Assembly: GCF_030499515.1 (NCBI RefSeq)
Contig: NZ_JASTWJ010000001.1
Location: 1,178,001 to 1,242,000, forward strand
Direction of reading: 5' to 3'
Source: Streptomyces sp. DT2A-34
GTDB lineage: Bacteria > Actinomycetota > Actinomycetes > Streptomycetales > Streptomycetaceae
DNA: 64,000 nucleotides
Part shown: piece by piece, positions 60,788 to 64,000 of the stretch
Numbering within the stretch: the first letter of the stretch is position 1
How the letters are laid out: the number at the start of each line of letters is the position of its first letter
Notes under the pieces: generated by a model
Databases searched by the model: none
What the model saw: the letters and a program-made list of their open reading frames with translations, nothing else
What the model was told of the DNA's origin: nothing
Position numbers and translations under genes: made by a program

Positions 60788-61846
60788 TCAGCACTTCTCG
60801 CGCAGCGAGTGGAGGTGCTCGCTGGAGCGGCGCGCGAAGGTGAAGGACTCGGTCGGCTGGTCGTGCTCGGCCTGCCAGTGGTGGGCGAACCGCTCACCAC
60901 GCAGCCGGGTCACGGCAGAGATGAACCGCTGGTAGTCGATGTCGCCGTCGCCGACGTCGGTCATGCGGTAGCCGTAGGTGTTCGCGGGGTCGCTGACGCC
61001 GTCCTTCACGTGGAAGAGCGGGTAGCGGTGGGGCTGGTCGAGGACGTAGTCGAGGGGCTCGAACGGCGCGGGTGAGCCGTCGGGGCGCTGCGAGAAGCGG
61101 AACTGGCCCGAGTACGCCCAGAAGATGTCCATCTCCAGGAACACCAGGTCGGGGTCGGTCTCGGCGAGCAGCACGTCGTAGAGGCGGACCTTGGGGTTGT
61201 CGGTGGCGAAGGAGAACTCCTCGGAGTGGTTGTGCTGGTAGAACTTCATGCCGCGTGCCTTCGCCGCTGCGCCGTAGGTGTTGAACTCCTCGGCGGCGCG
61301 CTTCCAAGCGTCGACGGTGGAGCCGTAGCGGAACGGGCCGGAGGCGGTGCCTATGTGCTTCAGGCCGAGCGCCTGGGCGTCGTCGAGGACCTTGGTGAGG
61401 TTCTGGGCGAAGGTATAGGCGCCCGGGTCGTTGGAGTAGTAGCCGACGTGGCTGCCGATCGGGTTCAGGCCGTGGTTCCGGGCCAGCCGCTTGAGCTGGG
61501 CGAGGGTGATCGGGCCGGCCGAGCCCTGGGTGTATCCGGCGAACTCGACCTCGTCGTAGCCGTACTTCTCCAACTCGGCGAAGACCGGGGCGAAGCCGAG
61601 CGTGGAGACCTTGTCGCGCAGGCTGTAGAGCTGGATGCCGAGCCGGCCGGGGGGCAGGACGGGACGGCCGCGGCCGGCGCCGCGGGGGGCCGTGCCGGTG
61701 GTGGACGCGGTGCCGGGGGCGGCAGTCGCCGGGGCTGCGGCGGCTCCCAGCAGGGCGGCAGCTGTGGTGCCCGCAGCCACGCCGAGCATGCCTCGTCTGG
61801 TGAGGCGGTGGGTGAGTTCGGGATCCGTCTGGGAAAAGCGGCTCAT
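60788..61846 (-). CDS. Tat-exported sugar phosphate isomerase/epimerase-like protein
   Basis: A 352-residue protein with a twin-arginine signal (LTRRGMLGVAAGTTAAALLG) and an alanine-rich cleavage region. The mature part is a xylose-isomerase-like TIM barrel: LGIQLYSLRDKVSTLGFAPV, GYDEVEFAGYTQG, HVGYYSNDPGAYTF, FYQHNHSEEFSF, FLEMDIFWAYSGQ and YPLFHVKDG, which provide acidic and histidine metal ligands. It probably acts on a sugar or cyclitol outside the membrane. It follows the ebo-type genes on the same strand after 115 bp and may be part of that cluster or independent. Confidence 0.87.
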   Translation of the reverse strand: MSRFSQTDPELTHRLTRRGMLGVAAGTTAAALLGAAAAPATAAPGTASTTGTAPRGAGRGRPVLPPGRLGIQLYSLRDKVSTLGFAPVFAELEKYGYDEVEFAGYTQGSAGPITLAQLKRLARNHGLNPIGSHVGYYSNDPGAYTFAQNLTKVLDDAQALGLKHIGTASGPFRYGSTVDAWKRAAEEFNTYGAAAKARGMKFYQHNHSEEFSFATDNPKVRLYDVLLAETDPDLVFLEMDIFWAYSGQFRFSQRPDGSPAPFEPLDYVLDQPHRYPLFHVKDGVSDPANTYGYRMTDVGDGDIDYQRFISAVTRLRGERFAHHWQAEHDQPTESFTFARRSSEHLHSLREKC

Positions 61847-61961
61847 GCCTGGAACTCCCTGTGATCGAAGGCCGTTGTCAGTGGTGAGTGCTTCACTGGT
61901 GACCAGTCGGAAGAGACGGGTCGGTGGGACCGGCGAGCTGGTGCGTGCCGGTCTTAACCGG

Positions 61962-63419
61962 TCAGCCGAGACCGGCGAATTGGAGCAGGAGTGACTTCAC
62001 ATCGGTGGCCGCGACACGGTCGCCGAGAGCGCGGGGGGTGGAGCAGATGAGGAGCGGACCGTCGTCGTCGCTCGCAGGTATGCGGCCATGGCTGCCGCGA
62101 ATAGGTGACGGATCCAGGGGCACGACCGCCATGCGGTAGCGCATGCCCAGTTTCTTGCGGGCGAGTGCGGTCGCGGCCTTGACCTTGATGTAGGGGTCGA
62201 GGGGATCCATGAAGAGTTCGACCGGGTCGTAGCCGGGTTTGCGATGGATCTCGACCAGTCGCGCGAAGTCGGGCGCGCGGGCGTCGTCGAGCCAGTAGTA
62301 GTACGTGAACCAGGCATCGGGCTCCGCGACGGCGACGAGCTCGCCGGAGCGTGGATGGTCGAGATGGTGAGCCTTCTTGCCCTCGTCGTCGAGGAGTTGC
62401 TCGATGCCGGGTAGTCCGTCCAGGGCGGTCCGGGTCGCGTCGAGGTCTTCCGGCCGGCGCACGTAGACATGGGCGATCTGGTGGTCGGCGACCGCGAAGG
62501 CACGTGACGTCATCGGGTCGAGGTACTCCATGCCGTCCTGGGTGTGCACCTCCAGCAGGCCTGCCCGTCTCAGGGCGCGGTTGATGTCGACGGGCCGGTT
62601 CACGCGAGTGATCCCGTACTCGGACAGCGCGACGACGGTACGGCCCTCGGCGCGAGCGTCGTCCAGCAGCGGGGCCATGGCAGCGTCCAGGTCGGCGGCC
62701 GCCTTCAGCGAGCGTGGATCGTCCGGGCCGAAGCGCTGCAGGTCGTAGTCGAGATGAGGGAGGTAGCAGAGCGTCAGATCGGGGTGCCGGGTGCGGATGA
62801 TGTGGCGGGTCGCGTCGATGATCCAGCGGCTGGAGACCAGGTCCGCGCCGGGGCCCCAGAAGTGGAAGAGCGGGAAGGCGCCCAGCTTCTCGGTGAGTTC
62901 GTCGTGCAGGGCGGGCGGCCGGGTGTAGCAGTCGGGTTCCTTGCGGCCGTCGGAGTAGTAGATCGGACGGGGGGTGACGGTGATGTCGGTGTCGGCGCCC
63001 ATGGCGTACCACCAGCAGATATTCGCGACGGTGTAGCCGGGATGCGCGCGGCGGGCGGCGTCCCAGAGCTTGTCGCCGGCGACCAGTCCGTTGTGCTGGC
63101 GCCACAGGAGTACGTCGCCGAGGTCGCGGAAGTACCAGCCGTTGCCGACGATGCCGTGCTCCGACGGGTGGGTGCCGGTCAGGAAGGTGGACTGGGCGGC
63201 GCAGGTGACCGCGGGCAGGACGGTGCCGAGCGGCGCGCGGGAGCCGGACTGGGCGAGCGTCTTGAGGTGGGGCATGTGGTCGAGGAGACGCGGGGTGAGG
63301 CCGACGACGTCGAGGACGAGGAGAGGGGTGGGACATCCCAGGGTGGTGGCCTCCGGTCGGGGTGCTGGGCGGCCACGCGGTGAGGAGGCCGGGGCAGCCG
63401 GGTCCGGTCGCTCGGTCAC
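61962..63419 (-). CDS. Alkaline phosphatase-family phosphodiesterase, EboF-like
   Basis: A 485-residue member of the nucleotide pyrophosphatase/phosphodiesterase family. LVLDVVGLTPRLLDHMPHLK has the first metal aspartate, PAVTCAAQSTFLTGTHPSEHGIVGNGWYFRD the nucleophile threonine and later metal contacts, and LPHLDYDLQRFG plus FAVADHQIAHVYV further metal ligands. The GTG start overlaps the stop of an EboE-type gene (GTGA). Ebo clusters carry such a phosphatase with a TatD hydrolase, UbiA prenyltransferase and dehydroquinate synthase-like proteins. Their general role is export or traffic of unusual metabolites; the product here is unknown. Confidence 0.83.
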   Translation of the reverse strand: MTERPDPAAPASSPRGRPAPRPEATTLGCPTPLLVLDVVGLTPRLLDHMPHLKTLAQSGSRAPLGTVLPAVTCAAQSTFLTGTHPSEHGIVGNGWYFRDLGDVLLWRQHNGLVAGDKLWDAARRAHPGYTVANICWWYAMGADTDITVTPRPIYYSDGRKEPDCYTRPPALHDELTEKLGAFPLFHFWGPGADLVSSRWIIDATRHIIRTRHPDLTLCYLPHLDYDLQRFGPDDPRSLKAAADLDAAMAPLLDDARAEGRTVVALSEYGITRVNRPVDINRALRRAGLLEVHTQDGMEYLDPMTSRAFAVADHQIAHVYVRRPEDLDATRTALDGLPGIEQLLDDEGKKAHHLDHPRSGELVAVAEPDAWFTYYYWLDDARAPDFARLVEIHRKPGYDPVELFMDPLDPYIKVKAATALARKKLGMRYRMAVVPLDPSPIRGSHGRIPASDDDGPLLICSTPRALGDRVAATDVKSLLLQFAGLG

Positions 63420-64000
63420 GGCAGCTCCTTCAGGCCGAGGTCCGTCAACAGATCGCGGGCGAGGGTGAGTTCGGCGGCGATGCCGTCGGCGAGCTGGCTG
63501 CGGGCGCGAGGTCGCAGTTCGGTCGGGAGGGCCTGCCAGGTGTACGTCTCGACCTCGAGGTGCCGGGTGAGCGGGTGCGGGCCACCGACGAGCCGCGTCA
63601 GTGCCGCCCTGAGGACGGAGAGTGTGGAGGTGAGGGGCGCGGCGGGGGCCGCGTGGAGCGGGACGTGGAAGTGGGCGCGCCATGGGGAGGCGTCGGGCAG
63701 GGCGTCGCCCTTGAGGGCCTCGCCCAGGTCGTCGGTGCCGCGCAGGCCGGCGGCGGTGGGCGTGCGGGTCTGGTGCAGGAAGCGGGGTTCGTCGAAGGTG
63801 GCGAGGGCGTCGCGGACGTCGGGGAGATGGGGGTGTTCGGCGTGCAGGGCGGCTGAGAGCTGGGATTTGACGACGGGGACGCGGGCTTCGGTGAGCGCGT
63901 CCAGGGCGGTGTGCGGATCTTCGAAGGAGGTGGCGAGGTGACAGGTGTCGACGCAGATGCCGATGCGGTCGTGCCCGACAGCGGTGAGCGGGGCGATGGC
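63416..64000 (-). CDS. EboE-like sugar phosphate isomerase, 5' end beyond window
   Basis: The visible 194 C-terminal residues read through to the window edge without a start. GHDRIGICVDTCHLATSFEDP is the barrel motif of EboE, followed by VPVVKSQLSAALHAEHPHLPD and PDASPWRAHFHVPLHAAPAAPL, which are typical of this metabolite-traffic family. The stop overlaps the start of the EboF-like phosphatase gene. The remaining ebo genes are probably just outside the window. Confidence 0.78.
   Translation of the reverse strand, partial: AIAPLTAVGHDRIGICVDTCHLATSFEDPHTALDALTEARVPVVKSQLSAALHAEHPHLPDVRDALATFDEPRFLHQTRTPTAAGLRGTDDLGEALKGDALPDASPWRAHFHVPLHAAPAAPLTSTLSVLRAALTRLVGGPHPLTRHLEVETYTWQALPTELRPRARSQLADGIAAELTLARDLLTDLGLKELP

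Overview
The window is high-GC actinobacterial DNA and almost certainly comes from a Streptomyces. It carries a SapB-type (ram/amf) lanthipeptide locus, GTG starts coupled to the preceding stop by ATGA or GTGA overlaps, leaderless-looking promoters, a second EF-G gene, and several gene blocks that I recall from the S. coelicolor SCO66xx region. No plasmid, phage or CRISPR features were seen.

Layout. At 1-0.9 kb is the end of a membrane protein gene. At 0.9-6.0 kb is a shikimate/quinate-type catabolic block: a dehydratase-dioxygenase fusion, a shikimate dehydrogenase, a TetR regulator and a shikimate-type importer, with a shared operator motif in front of both transcription units. At 6.0-16.0 kb is a cell-surface glycan block built around UDP-ManNAcA supply (wecB/wecC-type) with three glycosyltransferase genes, a methyltransferase and a coiled-coil protein. 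At 16.0-20.0 kb is a two-gene unit: a trypsin-like protease fused to a STAND-like NTPase and TPRs, plus its small TRYPCO2-like partner, a candidate conflict system. At 20.2-27.3 kb are an F420/PPOX-type protein, a TetR-MFS pair (the MFS gene is frameshifted), a serine hydrolase, two saccharopine dehydrogenase-type genes and a broken FAD oxidoreductase gene.

At 27.4-35.0 kb is the most intriguing biosynthetic block: a GTP cyclohydrolase II with the Tyr-to-Met change linked to a formylated product, a creatininase-family hydrolase, an aberrant 6-pyruvoyltetrahydropterin-synthase homologue, a dehydrogenase, a glycosyltransferase, a methyltransferase, a lysylphosphatidylglycerol-synthase-type membrane protein and a CDP-alcohol phosphatidyltransferase. 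Together they suggest a GTP-derived pterin or pyrimidine product that is glycosylated and possibly lipid-linked. At 35.3-40.9 kb is an uptake operon (GNAT, solute-binding lipoprotein, fused DppB-DppC permease, MFS, GNAT) without its own ATPase. At 41.0-42.5 kb are a 33-aa Cys-Cys peptide ORF, a CooC/MinD-type ATPase and a 130-aa conserved protein, an unexplained three-gene unit. At 42.7-44.7 kb is a DUF262-HNH-RAMA putative restriction enzyme. At 45.0-47.1 kb is a second elongation factor G.

At 47.9-55.2 kb is the SapB-like cluster ramC-ramS-ramA-ramB with convergent ramR. Its precursor has an unusual first ring motif, ramA has four tandem Shine-Dalgarno/GTG modules, and ramB is frameshifted at a poly-G tract. 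At 55.4-58.4 kb are tRNA-Leu(GAG), a GntR regulator divergent from a ketopantoate-reductase-type gene, and a PAS protein. At 58.4-60.7 kb a formyl-CoA:oxalate CoA-transferase gene abuts a 5'-truncated oxalate/formate antiporter. At 60.8-64 kb are a Tat-exported sugar isomerase-like protein and the eboF/eboE end of an ebo-type cluster that continues past the window.

A cross-cutting oddity is that three unrelated genes carry in-frame tandem repeats across or just after their start codons. Three genes are frameshifted; assembly error cannot be excluded from sequence alone.
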